Source: Acidibrevibacterium fodinaquatile (GTDB lineage: Bacteria; Pseudomonadota; Alphaproteobacteria; Acetobacterales; Acetobacteraceae). Taken from it: a stretch of DNA of 64,000 nucleotides. Shown in pieces: positions 7,947 through 15,708 of the stretch. The notes under the pieces are model-generated. The model ran no database searches, was not told where the DNA came from, and saw nothing but the letters and a program-made list of their open reading frames with translations. Each line of letters starts with the position of its first letter. Within the stretch, counting starts at the first letter, position 1. Where the stretch lies: the NCBI RefSeq assembly GCF_003352165.1, contig NZ_CP029176.1, forward strand, positions 2,666,001 through 2,730,000. Direction: 5' to 3'. A program made the position numbers and the translations under genes.

Positions 7947-8999
7947 ATGAGTGATAAAAATGCGGCAGGCCCGCGTAAACTCGAGGCGTGGCTGGAGCCG
8001 GTCGCTGATTTCGCGGCACTCGGGGCGCATTGGCGAAGCTTCGAGGCGGCGGCGGCGGGATCGTTTTTTCAAAGCTGGACCTGGACCGGCTGCCTCGCGG
8101 AAGCGCGGTTTGCCGATCCGTGGCGGCTCCGCGTGACGGCCGACGGACGGGAGATCGCGCTCGGCCTCTTCAATCGCCGCCGCGCCTGGTGGGGGGGCGC
8201 GCGGCTGTTCCTCGGCGAGAGCGGCGACCCGCTCTGGGACGCCCTGTTCATCGAGGAGAACGGGCTGCTGCTGGCGCGCGAGGCGATGGCCGATACGGAC
8301 GCGATCGCCGCCGGCCTTGCCGCGCTCGGTTGGCGACGCGTGGTGTTGAGCGGCGTCGATGCGGCGCATCTCACGGCTGCGGCGCGCTGCGGCGGCCGGG
8401 CGCGCGAGACGCGAGATGCGCCTTTCGTCGATCTCGTCGCGGCGCGGCAGCGCGACGGGGGGTTTCTCGCCGGGCGCAGCGCCAATACGCGCTACCAGTT
8501 GCGTCGCTCGGCGCGGAGTTACGCGGCGCGGGGCGATTTGCGCCTGCGGCGCGCCGCCGATGTCGCCGAGGCCGAGGCATTTCTCGATGCGCTCGCCGTC
8601 TTGCATCAGCGGAGTTGGATCGGGCGTGGCAAGCCCGGCGCCTTCGCCAATCCGCGTTTCCTGCGCTTTCACCGGGAATTGATCGCGCGCGGCCATCCCC
8701 GCGGCGAGATCGATCTGCTCCGCGTCGCGGCGGGCGAGGAGGTTCTCGGCTACCTTTACAATTTTGTCTGGCGCGGCGCGGTTGCCGCCTATCAGAGCGG
8801 CTTCGACTTCGCCGCCGCCGGGCCGCATGAAAAGCCGGGCCTTACCGCGCATCACCTGGCGATCGAGCATTACGCCGCCCTCGGCGCGGCGCGTTATGAT
8901 TTTCTGGCCGGCGCGGCGCGCTACAAGACCAGCCTCGCCGACGCGGCACGGCCGATGCATTGGCTGGTGATCGACGGATGGCGGTGTCGGAAAACTTAA
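7947..8999 (+). CDS. GNAT/BioF2-type acetyltransferase (CelD/BcsL-like)
   Basis: About 350 residues with the features of the CelD/BcsL, FemAB-like acyltransferase group: the N-terminal motif SFFQSWTWTGCLAEAR, a central region NTRYQLRRSARSY, and a C-terminal GNAT fold segment (YNFVWRGAVAAYQSGFD, then KPGLTAHHLAIEHYAALGAARYDFLAG; read with the break after KPGLTA). These proteins often accompany exopolysaccharide and PEP-CTERM/exosortase loci, and this gene lies between PEP-CTERM genes. A TTG at 7905 in the same frame could extend the N-terminus by 14 residues; ATG 7947 is chosen. Its stop codon lies inside the first copy of the 17-bp regulatory motif. The substrate is unknown. Confidence 0.8.
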   Translation: MSDKNAAGPRKLEAWLEPVADFAALGAHWRSFEAAAAGSFFQSWTWTGCLAEARFADPWRLRVTADGREIALGLFNRRRAWWGGARLFLGESGDPLWDALFIEENGLLLAREAMADTDAIAAGLAALGWRRVVLSGVDAAHLTAAARCGGRARETRDAPFVDLVAARQRDGGFLAGRSANTRYQLRRSARSYAARGDLRLRRAADVAEAEAFLDALAVLHQRSWIGRGKPGAFANPRFLRFHRELIARGHPRGEIDLLRVAAGEEVLGYLYNFVWRGAVAAYQSGFDFAAAGPHEKPGLTAHHLAIEHYAALGAARYDFLAGAARYKTSLADAARPMHWLVIDGWRCRKT

Positions 9000-9001
9000 C
9001 A
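8985..9001 (+). promoter_or_regulatory. 17-bp upstream motif, copy 1 (candidate enhancer-binding site)
   Basis: TGTCGGAAAACTTAACA, semi-palindromic (TGT-N11-ACA). It spans the stop codon of the acetyltransferase and ends 63 bp before the -24 GG of the sigma-54 promoter at 9063. The same motif recurs at 9997 and 10781. A sigma-54 activator of the PEP-CTERM response-regulator type (PrsR) is a reasonable candidate ligand; that is inference. Confidence 0.7.
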
Positions 9002-9062
9002 CTCCTGCGCTTTGCTGCATTTCACGCCTATCAACGATCTGAAAAGCAGGAAACTTCCACTC

Positions 9063-9079
9063 TGGCGCGATTTTTGCTT
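9063..9079 (+). promoter_or_regulatory. Sigma-54 (-24/-12) promoter for the PEP-CTERM gene at 9279
   Basis: TGGCGCGATTTTTGCTT matches the RpoN consensus TGGCACG-N4-TTGCW. GG at 9064-9065 and GC at 9076-9077 are exactly 10 bases apart. The start codon is about 200 bp downstream, so a long leader is predicted. Confidence 0.8.
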
Positions 9080-9278
9080 AATTCCGGTTCACGCGCGTGC
9101 TCGCTCAGTCTTTCTGCGTCTCTCTTGAGGCTTTACGTTTTTGTCGGTTCTGCTCGGCCTTGGGGTCCGATGTTCCGGTGGTTGCTTGTGTGCCGAGGAT
9201 GCCGCACGAGGGGCCACCCGCCGCGGCGTGCATGGCGCCAGCGCGCGAAAGTCTGGCTGCACGATCGGAGGACGTAAA

Positions 9279-10010
9279 ATGGCCTTGCGGCAAGGAGCAA
9301 AACTCGGGTGGCTCGCCGGCGCTGCGATGTTGGTTCTGGCTCAGCCCGCTTGGGCCGGCCTGACCCTGAGCTTCGGCGAAGTCGATGCCGGCGGCGGCAC
9401 CGCGACGGCCACCGATACCGTGGGCAGTGGCGGGCTGATCCCCACGGGCACACCGGACACCTATGATTTTATCTTCTTCGGCAACGATTACTTGCTCTCG
9501 GGCACGCTTTCGACCGAAACCGGCACCATCGGGCCGCAAACCGCGCTGCCGGGATTCGCGCTGACGACGAGCAGTTTTTTTGATAGTAACGGCGCCGGCA
9601 CCCTGACCATCACCGTCAGCGATACCGGGCTTTCCCTGCCCAGTTGGACCAGCCCGGTCATCGGCACGGTCGCGGGCCAAAACGGCGGCGCCGTCACCCA
9701 TGTCACAGCGACCTTCGCGACCAGCAGCGATAATGGCATAAGCTATAGCCCGATCGGCACGGCGCTCAGTTTCTCGCCGCCCGCGAGCAGCTTTGGCGGC
9801 GTCACGAACGGCAGCGGCGCTGGCCTCGATGCGCTGGAGGCCACCGTCACCATCGTGACCGCTGGCGGGTTTTCAAGCAACGATCTTTCCCTTTCCGAAA
9901 CCAACCCGGTGCCGGAACCGGCGTCGCTTGCCCTGCTTGGCGCCGGCCTCGCCGGTCTGGTTTTCGCCCGCCGCCGGCGCGTCACCGCTGTTCGATCGTC
10001 GGAAAACTGA
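9279..10010 (+). CDS. PEP-CTERM sorting domain protein
   Basis: A 243-residue secreted protein. ATG 9279 follows the ribosome-binding site CGGAGGAC and gives a signal peptide (KLGWLAGAAMLVLAQPAWA). The body is rich in Thr, Ser, Gly and Asn, as is usual for these proteins. The C-terminal sorting signal is VPEPASLALLGAGLAGLVFA followed by RRRR. An exosortase is expected to cut at this signal in the inner membrane and pass the protein to the cell surface or extracellular matrix. It is expressed from the sigma-54 promoter at 9063. The stop codon overlaps the second copy of the 17-bp motif, which serves the next gene. An in-frame upstream extension to 9141 exists but lacks a signal sequence and is not used. 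Confidence 0.9.
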   Translation: MALRQGAKLGWLAGAAMLVLAQPAWAGLTLSFGEVDAGGGTATATDTVGSGGLIPTGTPDTYDFIFFGNDYLLSGTLSTETGTIGPQTALPGFALTTSSFFDSNGAGTLTITVSDTGLSLPSWTSPVIGTVAGQNGGAVTHVTATFATSSDNGISYSPIGTALSFSPPASSFGGVTNGSGAGLDALEATVTIVTAGGFSSNDLSLSETNPVPEPASLALLGAGLAGLVFARRRRVTAVRSSEN

Positions 10011-10013
10011 ACA
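9997..10013 (+). promoter_or_regulatory. 17-bp upstream motif, copy 2
   Basis: CGTCGGAAAACTGAACA, one base off copy 3 and two off copy 1. It overlaps the stop codon of the first plus-strand PEP-CTERM gene. Its 3' end is again exactly 63 bp before the -24 GG (10076) of the next sigma-54 promoter. Confidence 0.7.
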
Positions 10014-10074
10014 CTCGCTTCCCAGCGATGCCCGATTTTAGATTAATTGATTGAATTTATTATGTTTTATTTTT

Positions 10075-10091
10075 TGGCATGGTTCCTGCTT
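10075..10091 (+). promoter_or_regulatory. Sigma-54 promoter for the PEP-CTERM gene at 10144
   Basis: TGGCATGGTTCCTGCTT has GG at 10076-10077 and GC at 10088-10089 with the canonical 10-base spacing, in an A/T-rich stretch. The -12 element lies 53 bp upstream of the ATG. Confidence 0.82.
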
Positions 10092-10143
10092 ATTACGTAG
10101 GCGCTTAAGACAGGCTTAACCTTTCGACGAAGGATCGCCACGA

Positions 10144-10779
10144 ATGAAAACCAAACTCCTCACCACCGCCGCCTTCCTCGGCCTCGCCGCGGCAGCGCTG
10201 GCCATCGCCCCCGGCAGTGCCCAGGCGGCATCATTGAACGGCACGGCAACGGTCAATACCAATGTCGTAACCTCGGTCGGCAATCCGACGCTTGCCTATG
10301 GCATCACCCTCGATACCTCTAGCGACAGCTTCGGCGGTGCCACTGGCACCTATGCTCCCATCTCTGGCGAGACCATCAGCCCTTTCAACGTCACGCTGAC
10401 GGATGGCAGCACGGTCAGCTTTACCGATAGTGAGGGCGATAGCTTCACTGGGACTGTTATATCCGTCTCCCCCACCGCCACGACGACTGGGACCGGGTCG
10501 AACAGCTATGCGCTTTCGACCTACATTGAAGGCACCTTGACGCCGAGCCCGACGGGCGCCTTGGCCAGCTATCTTCCCGTCAGCCCGGATAATGCCAGCA
10601 TTACCATGAGCTTCAACGAGACGGTTTCGAATACCGGGGGCGGCAATTCCTACGCCGGCAGCGGCACCCTCGCTTCGCCGCCGCAGTCCAACACGGTCCC
10701 CGAGCCGGCCTCGCTCGCGCTGCTGGGCAGCGGCCTTGTCGGCCTCGGCCTCGCCCGTCGCCGGCGCAACAAAGCCTGA
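10144..10779 (+). CDS. PEP-CTERM sorting domain protein
   Basis: A 211-residue secreted protein. The signal peptide is MKTKLLTTAAFLGLAAAALA with cleavage near AQA-ASLNG. The mature region is Ser/Thr/Asn/Gly-rich without an enzymatic motif. The C-terminal sorting signal is VPEPASLALLGSGLVGLGLA followed by RRRR. Its C-terminal signal is almost the same as in the preceding PEP-CTERM protein, but the bodies differ. It has its own sigma-54 promoter and upstream motif. The leader contains AAGGATCGCC before the ATG, a weak ribosome-binding site. The likely role is in the extracellular matrix or surface, inferred from the family. Confidence 0.92.
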   Translation: MKTKLLTTAAFLGLAAAALAIAPGSAQAASLNGTATVNTNVVTSVGNPTLAYGITLDTSSDSFGGATGTYAPISGETISPFNVTLTDGSTVSFTDSEGDSFTGTVISVSPTATTTGTGSNSYALSTYIEGTLTPSPTGALASYLPVSPDNASITMSFNETVSNTGGGNSYAGSGTLASPPQSNTVPEPASLALLGSGLVGLGLARRRRNKA

Positions 10780-10780
10780 G

Positions 10781-10797
10781 TGTCGGAAAACTGAACA
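10781..10797 (+). promoter_or_regulatory. 17-bp upstream motif, copy 3
   Basis: TGTCGGAAAACTGAACA begins one base after the stop codon of the second plus-strand PEP-CTERM gene. About 60 bp downstream is TTGGTGTAACATTGCC, which resembles a -24/-12 element but with 9 rather than 10 bases between GG and GC. The copy may therefore be decayed, or it may control the ureidoglycolate lyase gene. Confidence 0.5.
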
Positions 10798-10888
10798 GCC
10801 GATATCCCCGGGGGATCGATCCCTCGGGGTGACTTTCTAGCCGAGGCGCCTGGATTGGTGTAACATTGCCCTCGGAGGCGATCCGGAA

Positions 10889-10918
10889 TGGCCGGCAGGA
10901 TCTCCTGCCGGCCATTTT
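10889..10918 (+). terminator. 12-bp perfect hairpin followed by a short T-run
   Basis: Arms TGGCCGGCAGGA (10889-10900) and its complement (10903-10914) with a 2-base loop, then TTTT. This is a strong rho-independent-type structure between the PEP-CTERM gene and the ureidoglycolate lyase gene, ending about 34 bases before the latter's ATG. The T-run is short. An imperfect hairpin also lies at about 10806-10829. Confidence 0.55.
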
Positions 10919-10951
10919 CGTGATACCGCCATTTCCCGTCAGGAGACCGAG

Positions 10952-11422
10952 ATGACGCTCACCCTCCGCCCCCTCAGCCCGGAGGCCTTTGCCCCTTTCG
11001 GCACTGTGACCAGGCTCACGCCCGGCGCCGAGCCGATCCGGCTGGTCACGGAGATCGAGAATGCGCGGGCGGCGGCGCGGCTGCATGTCGATTTCACCAC
11101 CGCGGCCCCGAGCCCGCTGCCGCTCGCGGCCAAGCTGTTTGAACGCCATCCCGCCAATTCGCAGAGCTTCATCCCGCTGGCCGCGGCGCGCATGCTGGTC
11201 CTCGTCGCGCCCGCCGATGCCTCCGGCGCCCCTGATCTCGCGGCCGTGCAAGCCTTCGCCGCCGCCGGCGACCAGGCGGTCACCTATCGCCGCGGGGTCT
11301 GGCACCACCCGTTGACCGCGCTCGACGCGCCGGGATTTTTCGCGATCCTGACCTTCCGCGCCGGCGATGACGGCGACACCGTGCTCTTTCCTCTCGCCGC
11401 ACCGCTGACCCTCACCGCCTGA
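10952..11422 (+). CDS. allA: Ureidoglycolate lyase
   Basis: A 156-residue protein of the AllA family, which splits ureidoglycolate into glyoxylate and urea in purine (allantoin) degradation. Family marks visible are the N-terminal LRPLSPEAFAPFGTV, the FERHPANSQSFIPL core strand and the metal/active-site region YRRGVWHHPLTAL. Length is typical (150-170 residues). The ribosome-binding site CAGGAGACCGAG precedes the ATG. It converges on prfC with an 18-bp gap. No other allantoin genes are nearby, so its pathway context is not shown here. The glyoxylate product could feed malate synthase (26.6 kb). Confidence 0.9.
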   Translation: MTLTLRPLSPEAFAPFGTVTRLTPGAEPIRLVTEIENARAAARLHVDFTTAAPSPLPLAAKLFERHPANSQSFIPLAAARMLVLVAPADASGAPDLAAVQAFAAAGDQAVTYRRGVWHHPLTALDAPGFFAILTFRAGDDGDTVLFPLAAPLTLTA

Positions 11423-11440
11423 CACCCTCGGCTGGCCGGC

Positions 11441-12988
11441 TCAAGACACGCTGGAAGCGATCGCCTGGCGTTCGGTGTCCTTAATATCGCGGAACGAAAG
11501 ATCGGGGGCGTGCTCGGCCGTGCGGCGGAGCATGAAAGCGGAGGTCGCGAGAAACACCGGATCGCCATCGATATCTTCGGCGATCGCCCCCCGCTCGCGG
11601 GCAAGGAAGGCGGCGAGCGCGGCCGGCGGGCCACTCAGCCAGCGCGCGAGCGCAAAGGGCGAAGGATCGAAGCCGATGGCAACGCCGTATTCGGCGGCAA
11701 GCCGCGCTTGCAGCACATCGAGCTGCAACGCGCCGACGACGCCGACCAGCGGCGGCGAGCCGTCGAGCGGGCGGAACACCTGCACCACCCCCTCTTCGGC
11801 AAGCTCGGGCAGCGCCTGACGCAGCTTCTTTGCCTTCATCGCGTCATCGAGCCGCACGCGGCGGAGAATTTCCGGGGCAAACGCCGGCACCCCGAGGAAA
11901 CGCAGGGTCTCGCCCTCGGTGAGCGTGTCACCGATGCGCAAGCCGCCGTGATTGGGAATGCCGACGACATCGCCGGCATAGGCCTCCTCGGCCAGCGCCC
12001 GGTCGCGCGCGAAGAAGAATTGCGGCGCGGTGAGCGGAATGCTGCGCCCGGTGCGCACCTGGCGAAGCCGCATCCCGCGCACCAGACGCCCCGAGCAGAT
12101 CCGGGCAAAGGCGATGCGATCACGATGGTTGGGATCCATATTGGCTTGGATCTTGAAGACCAGCGCCGTCAGCGCCGGCTCTGCCGCCGCCACCACGCGG
12201 CTATCGGCGGCCTGGGCGCGCGGCGGCGGGCCGTATTGGGCGATCGTCGCGAGGAGATCGGCAACCCCAATCCCCTTGATCGCAGCGCCGAACAGCACCG
12301 GCGTCAAATGCCCCGCGCGAAAATCCGCAAGCGAAAACGCAGGAAGCCCGGCGCGCGCGAGTTCGATCTCCTCGACGAGGGCGACGCGGCGTGGGTCGTC
12401 AGCCGGGAGGGCAAGAGGATACGCCTCATCAGCGAGTGACACGGTGCCGGCAAACTGCCCGGCGCGCCCGACCGGCCAGGTGAGCGGCGCGGTATCGAGC
12501 GCGAGACCGTCGGCGATCTCCTGCAACAGCGCGAACGGATCGAGGCTCTCGCGGTCCATCTTGTTGATGAAGGTGACGATCGGAATGTCGCGCAGGCGGC
12601 AGATCTCGAATAATTTCCGTGTCCGCGCCTCGATCCCCTTGGCGGCGTCGATCACCATGACGGCACAATCGACCGCGGTCAGCGTGCGGTAGGTATCTTC
12701 GGAAAAATCCTCGTGGCCGGGCGTGTCGAGCAGGTTGAAGACGATCCCCTCATGCTCGAACGTCATCACCGAGGTGACGACGGAAATGCCCCGCGCCCGC
12801 TCGATCGCCATCCAATCCGAACGGGTGCGCCGGCGCTCGCCCTTGGCGCGCACTTGCCCGGCGAGCTGAATCGCACCACCGACTTGGAGCAACTGCTCGG
12901 TCAGCGTCGTCTTGCCGGCGTCAGGGTGGGAGATGATGGCGAAGGTGCGCCGGCGGGAGACTTCGTGCGCGAGATCGGCGCTGCTCAT
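11441..12988 (-). CDS. prfC: Peptide chain release factor 3
   Basis: A 515-residue translational GTPase that recycles release factors RF1/RF2 from the ribosome after termination. G motifs are clear: SHPDAGKTTLTEQLL (residues 20-34), DTPGHEDFSEDT (switch II) and NKMDRES (specificity). The domain II region and C-terminal domain III follow, and total length is right for RF3 (about 525). The start MSSADLAHEVSRRRTF matches family N-termini. The SDR gene lies 24 bp upstream on the same strand, so the two may be co-transcribed. Nothing is unusual in the sequence. Confidence 0.96.
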   Translation of the reverse strand: MSSADLAHEVSRRRTFAIISHPDAGKTTLTEQLLQVGGAIQLAGQVRAKGERRRTRSDWMAIERARGISVVTSVMTFEHEGIVFNLLDTPGHEDFSEDTYRTLTAVDCAVMVIDAAKGIEARTRKLFEICRLRDIPIVTFINKMDRESLDPFALLQEIADGLALDTAPLTWPVGRAGQFAGTVSLADEAYPLALPADDPRRVALVEEIELARAGLPAFSLADFRAGHLTPVLFGAAIKGIGVADLLATIAQYGPPPRAQAADSRVVAAAEPALTALVFKIQANMDPNHRDRIAFARICSGRLVRGMRLRQVRTGRSIPLTAPQFFFARDRALAEEAYAGDVVGIPNHGGLRIGDTLTEGETLRFLGVPAFAPEILRRVRLDDAMKAKKLRQALPELAEEGVVQVFRPLDGSPPLVGVVGALQLDVLQARLAAEYGVAIGFDPSPFALARWLSGPPAALAAFLARERGAIAEDIDGDPVFLATSAFMLRRTAEHAPDLSFRDIKDTERQAIASSVS

Positions 12989-13012
12989 GCTGGTCGTCGG
13001 CCCACCACGGGA

Positions 13013-13765
13013 TCAGCGCCCGCCCGAGACCGGCAAGATCGCGCCCGTGATATAAGCCGCTTGCGCGGAAAGCAGGAACTGGACGGCGTCCGCCACCTCG
13101 TCGGCGCTGCCGGCGCGCCCCAGCGGGACGCCGGGGGCAAGCCGGGCCACGCGGTCAGGCGCGCCGGCGCTGGCGTGGATGTCGGTATCGATGAGGCCCG
13201 GGGAGACGGCGTTGACGCGGATCCCCTCGTCCGCCACTTCACGCGCGAGGCCGATGGTGAACGTCTCGACCGCGCCCTTGCTCGCCGCGTAATGCACCCA
13301 CTCGCCGGCGCCACCGAGGCCGGCGGCACGCGAGGCGATGTTGACGATCGCCCCGCCTTTGCCGCCCATTTTGGTCGAAAGCCGCCGGATCGCTTCGCGT
13401 GCCGCAAGAAAGCAGCCGGTGACATTGACCGCGAGCACCCGCTCCAGGATCGCCGGGGTGATATCGGCGACGCGCGAGAGCGGGCCGGTGATGCCGGCAT
13501 TGTTGACGAGGCCACCGAGCGGGCCGAGCGCCGCTTCGGCCGCCGCAAACAGGCCGACGATGTCAGCTTCCCGCCCAATATCGCCGGGAAATGCCGCCGC
13601 CCGGCCGCCGGCCGCGAGAATGTCGGCGACCAGATGCTCGGCGGCGTCGCGGCTCGCGGCATAATTCACCGCGACCGGATGGCCCGCTTGCGCGAGCTTG
13701 CGGCAAACCGCGGCACCAATGCCCCGGCTTGCGCCCGTGACGACGATCAGCGGCTTCGCGTCCAT
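13013..13765 (-). CDS. Short-chain dehydrogenase/reductase (SDR)
   Basis: A 250-residue classical SDR. The nucleotide-binding motif TGASRGIG is at residues 10-17, NNAG in the middle, and the catalytic Ser (IVNIASRAAG) with YAASK downstream. The C-terminal ITGAILPVSGGR is the usual end for the family. The residues around the cofactor loop (NYAASRDAAEHL) favour NADP(H). The substrate cannot be assigned; FabG-like 3-oxoacyl reductases and sugar or alcohol dehydrogenases share this pattern. It lies between rpsD, with a terminator in front, and prfC, so it is probably the first gene of a two-gene unit with prfC. Confidence 0.88.
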   Translation of the reverse strand: MDAKPLIVVTGASRGIGAAVCRKLAQAGHPVAVNYAASRDAAEHLVADILAAGGRAAAFPGDIGREADIVGLFAAAEAALGPLGGLVNNAGITGPLSRVADITPAILERVLAVNVTGCFLAAREAIRRLSTKMGGKGGAIVNIASRAAGLGGAGEWVHYAASKGAVETFTIGLAREVADEGIRVNAVSPGLIDTDIHASAGAPDRVARLAPGVPLGRAGSADEVADAVQFLLSAQAAYITGAILPVSGGR

Positions 13766-13791
13766 CCTACGATCCTTTCCAGGGCACGTCG

Positions 13792-13833
13792 AAAAAAGCC
13801 GCGCCGCGCCAGCATGACGGCGGGCGCGGCGCG
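13792..13833 (-). terminator. Rho-independent terminator of rpsD
   Basis: On the minus strand, directly after the rpsD stop (13844), a GC-rich stem (arms around 13822-13833 and 13799-13810) is followed by six T residues (13797-13792). The form is classic and the position fits the end of rpsD. Confidence 0.8.
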
Positions 13834-13843
13834 AACCGGGCGA

Positions 13844-14458
13844 TCAGCGCGAATAATATTCGACGACGAGATGCGGCTCCATCTGCACCGGATAGGGCAC
13901 ATCGGCGAGTTTTGGCGCCCGCAGGAAGCGCCCGCGCATGGCGCGATGATCGACCTCGATGAACTCCGGCACGTCGCGCTCGGCGCTTTGAGAGGCATCC
14001 AGCACCACCGCGAGTTGCTTCGATTTCTCGCGCACCTCGATCACATCGCCATCACGCACGAGATAGGAGGGAATATTGACGCGCTTGCCGTTCACCATGA
14101 CATGACCATGCGAGACGAATTGCCGCGCGGCAAACGGGGTGATCGCGAATTTCATGCGGTAGATCACCGCGTCGAGCCGGCGCTCGAGCAATTCGATCAA
14201 ATTCTCGCCAGTATCGCCCTTGCGGCGCACCGCCTCGTCGTAATATTTGCGGAACTGCTTCTCGCCGATATTGCCGTAATAGCCTTTGAGCTTCTGCTTC
14301 GCCATCAGCTGGACACTGAAATCGCTCGGCTTTTTGCGGCGTTGGCCGTGCTGGCCGGGGCCGTAATCGCGCTTGCTGAGCGGCGATTTCGGCCGCCCCC
14401 AAAGATTGACGCCGAGCCGGCGATTGATCTTATACTTGCTTTCCAGGCGTTTGGTCAT
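13844..14458 (-). CDS. rpsD: 30S ribosomal protein S4
   Basis: A 204-residue primary 16S rRNA-binding protein that nucleates 30S assembly. The N-terminus [16 protein letters not shown], the [13 protein letters not shown] segment and the S4 RNA-binding domain ([20 protein letters not shown], then [20 protein letters not shown]) are unmistakable. Length is standard (about 205). It is isolated from the ribosomal-protein operons, as is usual for rpsD in many alphaproteobacteria. It ends at its own terminator. A leader of about 200 bp separates it from the divergent small membrane gene at 14662. The known E. coli S4 autoregulation was not looked for in structure. Confidence 0.98.
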   Translation of the reverse strand: MTKRLESKYKINRRLGVNLWGRPKSPLSKRDYGPGQHGQRRKKPSDFSVQLMAKQKLKGYYGNIGEKQFRKYYDEAVRRKGDTGENLIELLERRLDAVIYRMKFAITPFAARQFVSHGHVMVNGKRVNIPSYLVRDGDVIEVREKSKQLAVVLDASQSAERDVPEFIEVDHRAMRGRFLRAPKLADVPYPVQMEPHLVVEYYSR

Positions 14459-14661
14459 GCGTCGTCCTTCATCTGTGGCGCGACCTCGCGCGGCCGCACC
14501 TTGTTGCGCCGGTAGGCTCTTTTCCCGCCGCGAGCCGCGCGGTCACGGGAGAAAGAGCGGGCGCGCCGGCAAGCGGCGTCCACGTTCCCAGCCATGCGGC
14601 GGGTGATAGGCGCTGCGCGCGCGGCTTGTCAAACCCGCCCGCTGATCTGTAGGGAGACGGC

Positions 14662-14868
14662 ATGATCACGCGTGGTGATATTCTCTGGCTCGGGATCGCT
14701 GCCGGCGTCTCCGGCGGGCTGATCGGCGGCATGATGCTCGGGATTGGCATGGATCTGGCGGTGAACGGCCAGCCGCTCGGGCTTCTGCTCGTCGCGCCCG
14801 GCGCCCCCGCCTCCGGCCTCATCGGCTGGGTGATGGCGCGGCGGCTGGCGCGCCAGCTCGCGCCGTGA
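14662..14868 (+). CDS. Small two-helix membrane protein, unknown
   Basis: A 68-residue protein with two hydrophobic segments (about residues 8-30, ILWLGIAAGVSGGLIGGMML, and 36-60) joined by a short loop, and a basic C-terminus (RRLARQLAP). No family is recognised. A ribosome-binding site (AGGGAGACGGC) precedes ATG 14662. Its stop overlaps the GTG start of the next gene (GTGA), so the two are translationally coupled and probably act together. Confidence 0.7.
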   Translation: MITRGDILWLGIAAGVSGGLIGGMMLGIGMDLAVNGQPLGLLLVAPGAPASGLIGWVMARRLARQLAP

Positions 14869-15635
14869 GACGCTGCCGCCGAGCCCTCGCGGCGGTGCTG
14901 GCCGGAACGCTGCTCCTCGATGCGTGTGGCGTGACCGAGACCTACACGCCGCAGCCGATCGCGATGGTCCCGCCCGGCAATGTGCCGAACGGCACCGCCG
15001 TCCCCGGCACCGCGATCGAGGTCGCGGCCTACGTGTTCAACAACCCCGACGCGCTGCACGGCGTGTTCGGCCATAACGGGCTCTGGCGCAAGCACGTTCT
15101 GGTCGTGCGCCTCGACCTGCAATCCAGCGACAAGGTAGCGACCGATGTGCTGATCGATTCGGCCTTCATCAGCGTCGACGGTGTGCAGTATCGCGCTATT
15201 TCGGCGGGCGAAGCCTATGATATCGCCTGGCAGGCGCATCAGCCCTATGCCGCCATCGCCGCGACCTTCGTCGGCATCGGCGAGTTGCTGTTCACCATCG
15301 TCACCCTCGGTCTCGGCGATATCGTCTATGCCCTGCCCTCGCCGTTTGCGCAGCCGAAACCGGGCGATGATGCGTTTGGGCGCGACCTCATCAATCAGGG
15401 CCTGCAAGGCAATATCAATCTCGTCCTCGGTTCGGTGCGGAGCGGCTATCTCTATTTCGCCCTGCCCCAGACCATGGATTTCACCAAACTCAAGAACGCG
15501 ACGCTGGTCGTGCATTTTCTCGAAAAAACCCCAACGCCGATGGCGCAGAGCGTGACCTTCACCCTCCCCCCCGCCGGTCAGGTCAGCGCGCGGCAGATCA
15601 GACCGATTCTCTACGGCTTGCTCGGCGCGATTTGA
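14865..15635 (+). CDS. Predicted exported or lipid-anchored protein, unknown
   Basis: A 256-residue protein starting at GTG 14865, overlapping the preceding stop by 3 bases. The N-terminus MRRCRRALAAVLAGTLLLDACG is a signal sequence ending in a lipobox-like LDAC, although Asp at -2 is not usual. One hydrophobic stretch lies mid-protein (AIAATFVGIGELLFTIVTLG, about residues 145-165). The rest is beta-rich, with no recognised domain. The coupling to the small membrane gene suggests one envelope-located unit. The function is not inferred. Confidence 0.7.
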   Translation: MRRCRRALAAVLAGTLLLDACGVTETYTPQPIAMVPPGNVPNGTAVPGTAIEVAAYVFNNPDALHGVFGHNGLWRKHVLVVRLDLQSSDKVATDVLIDSAFISVDGVQYRAISAGEAYDIAWQAHQPYAAIAATFVGIGELLFTIVTLGLGDIVYALPSPFAQPKPGDDAFGRDLINQGLQGNINLVLGSVRSGYLYFALPQTMDFTKLKNATLVVHFLEKTPTPMAQSVTFTLPPAGQVSARQIRPILYGLLGAI

Positions 15636-15708
15636 GGCAACCTTGCTCGGCGCTTGAAATTTCCCCGCGATTCTGATATATCAGATCGCCACACGGAGGA
15701 AATGAGCG

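Noticed and set aside
7857-9020. A 387-codon minus-strand frame opposite the acetyltransferase
   Set aside because: No motif and charged antisense composition; the plus-strand product matches BioF2/CelD-type acyltransferases.
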